From the NCBI GenBank assembly GCA_052387115.1, contig JBQTJM010000236.1, forward strand, positions 1 through 6,146: a DNA stretch of 6,146 bases, given 5' to 3'. The position numbers and the translations under genes are program-made. Numbering within the stretch: position 1 is the stretch's first letter; the number at the start of each line of letters is the position of its first letter. This document shows positions 5,451 through 6,146 of this stretch, piece after piece. The stretch is from JACCXJ01 sp052387115. GTDB taxonomy: Bacteria; Pseudomonadota; Gammaproteobacteria; JACCXJ01. The notes under the pieces were generated by a model, which saw only the letters and a list, made by a program, of their open reading frames with translations, did not search any database and was not told the origin of the DNA.

Positions 5451-5741
5451 GGCCATTCCCCGGCGCCAGGTGCGCACTGGCCCGGCGCCGGAGGCGGGTG
5501 ACGCGATGAAGAACCCGCCCTGCAGGCCCTAATATTCGGCCTACGCCCATCGCGGCTACGCTGCCGCAGCCAAGCAGCAATGAGACACGCAGAATTACCG
5601 CCAACGCCTGGGCGGACCAGATGGGATCGGAGCGCGCCTCGACTCCAGTAACTGCGCGGCCAATAGTAACATCGACGAGCTAACAGCTTCCTCGGCGACT
5701 GCCGGGTCGATAGCTACTTACCCACGGCCGACGACGCCAAA

Positions 5742-5816
5742 AGCGGGCTCACGTTCATCTCAGGTGGGCTCGTCATTGTCTTTGCGTCGGGGCGGGCGGG
5801 GGGTGGTGAGCCCGCT
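5742..5816. repeat. 11-bp perfect inverted repeat with 53-base spacer
   Basis: AGCGGGCTCAC (5742-5752) and GTGAGCCCGCT (5806-5816) are exact reverse complements. The spacer is G-rich on the plus strand and encodes nothing recognisable. It could be a long-loop hairpin, ends of a tiny element, or chance. Confidence 0.4.
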
Positions 5817-5850
5817 GGACGGCGTCCGGGTCTAGCTAGGGTGTGGGCAA

Positions 5851-5934
5851 GAAGGGTCCGTTGGCCGGCACGAGAAGTCCTCCGGCCGGCATGAGAAGTC
5901 CTCCGGCCGGGATGAGAAGTCCTTTGGCCGGCAT
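5851..5934. repeat. 21-bp tandem repeat with CCGGCCGG core
   Basis: Three near-identical 21-bp units start at 5872, 5893 and 5914 (GAGAAGTCCTCCGGCCGGCAT). Unit 2 differs from unit 1 at one base, and unit 3 has TT in place of CC before GGCCGG. A diverged unit precedes them (5851-5871, 14 of 21 bases matching). The core CCGGCCGG in units 1 and 2 is palindromic. The period equals two helical turns, so the cores lie on one face of the DNA. It also equals seven codons, giving heptad repeats such as MPAGGLL on the minus strand. Since five of six frames stay open through it, this is not evidence for coding. It lies about 130 bases downstream of the cca-like gene. Confidence 0.85.
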
Positions 5935-6063
5935 TTGAGCTTCGGGGACGCGCGTGAGGCATCGTATGGGCGGCAAGAGAACGCTACTCGGCAGGGCCGC
6001 CAGCCCGGAAAATCCAGGCCCAGCGTCGAATGGAGGGATCTTCAGCGCCCCGGCCCACACTCC
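5935..6063. other. Spacer between the cca-like gene and the tandem repeat
   Basis: No gene, RNA or clear terminator hairpin was recognised. A minus-strand frame starting with GTG at 6060 runs 74 codons through this stretch and the tandem repeat. Its would-be start overlaps the only ribosome-binding-like sequence (TAAGGAG), so I do not call it. Confidence 0.4.
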
Positions 6064-6146
6064 TTACTCGTGAGGCTCGAGCGCCGCGATGGCCTCGATG
6101 CGCAGGCGCTCGATCTCGCGCCCCAATGCCTCGCCCGTGAGACCCC
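6064..6146 (-). CDS. cca: C-terminal end of a CCA-adding enzyme (tRNA nucleotidyltransferase), partial
   Basis: The last 26 residues and TAA stop of a minus-strand gene whose start lies beyond the right edge of the window. The sequence GLTGEALGREIERLRIEA, then IAALEPHE, fits the end of gammaproteobacterial Cca proteins, which close with a GLTGxxLGxxLRRxRIxAI-type helix after the last catalytic-fold helices. Cca adds or repairs the 3' CCA of tRNAs. With so few residues the call rests on this C-terminal signature alone. An unrelated protein ending in a similar helix is possible. Confidence 0.6.
   Translation of the reverse strand, partial: GLTGEALGREIERLRIEAIAALEPHE

Larger units (their letters stand above)
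5368..5850. other. Long region without a recognisable gene
   Basis: Upstream of the trpF remnant I see no supported gene on either strand. A minus-strand open frame runs from about 5682 into the trpF frame and contains a hydrophobic segment (ALAVILRVSLLLGCGS, about 5557-5606), but it lacks a convincing start and resembles no family I know. No end of truA, a common upstream neighbour of trpF in gammaproteobacteria, is visible. The region holds a small palindromic repeat (5412-5450) and an 11-bp inverted repeat (5742-5816). Confidence 0.4.

Noticed and set aside
4873..5532. Plus-strand 219-codon open frame
   Set aside because: It runs through the REP-like repeat and antisense to the trpF remnant, with arginine/proline-rich composition typical of shadows in GC-rich DNA.
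5203..5604. Minus-strand open frame with a lipobox-like LLLGCGS near its start, fused in frame to the trpF remnant
   Set aside because: The hydrophobic part has no good start or ribosome-binding site. The only recognisable part is the trpF fragment, which begins at its own GTG with a normal TrpF N-terminus.
5836..6060. Minus-strand 74-codon frame with heptad repeats (MPAGGLL) just after the cca-like stop
   Set aside because: The repeat keeps five of six frames open, the GTG start overlaps the only ribosome-binding-like sequence, and nothing outside the repeat looks conserved.

Overview
The window looks like GC-rich proteobacterial chromosome, most likely gammaproteobacterial. Support is indirect: the codon choice, two copies of a GTAGCCCGGATG-type palindromic repeat of the kind scattered through many gamma- and betaproteobacterial genomes, a trpF remnant, and the tail of a CCA-adding enzyme. 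No genus can be named from the sequence.

Left part (1-4154, plus strand): a C-rich stretch with a pure run of 23 C leads into two consecutive genes for exported proteins. The first (259-1767) has a signal peptide, an unrecognised beta-rich domain, a PKD domain, a polyproline linker and a four-cysteine C-terminal domain. The second (1835-4108) is an exported subtilase-fold (S8/S53-like) peptidase with its own polyproline linker and a clearly related four-cysteine C-terminal domain. They are 67 bases apart, separated by a small hairpin, and followed by a strong 14-bp GC hairpin. They probably form one secretion-related unit, perhaps a protease and a partner or substrate displayed by the same C-terminal module. 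The protease has Glu where subtilisins have the catalytic His.

Middle part (4228-5150): two copies of the palindromic repeat face each other in inverted orientation. They enclose a small minus-strand pair of uncharacterised genes, DUF4160 then DUF2442, whose frames overlap by 46 bases.

Right part (5151-6146): this looks like eroded, rearranged DNA. It holds a frameshifted fragment of trpF covering only its first quarter, a second short palindromic repeat family (two imperfect copies), an 11-bp inverted repeat, and a 21-bp tandem repeat with a CCGGCCGG core. The window ends inside the C-terminus of a minus-strand gene that reads like cca (tRNA nucleotidyltransferase).

The strongest candidates for something undescribed are the shared four-cysteine domain on two neighbouring secreted proteins, the Glu-for-His peptidase, and the DUF4160-DUF2442 pair bracketed by inverted repeats.
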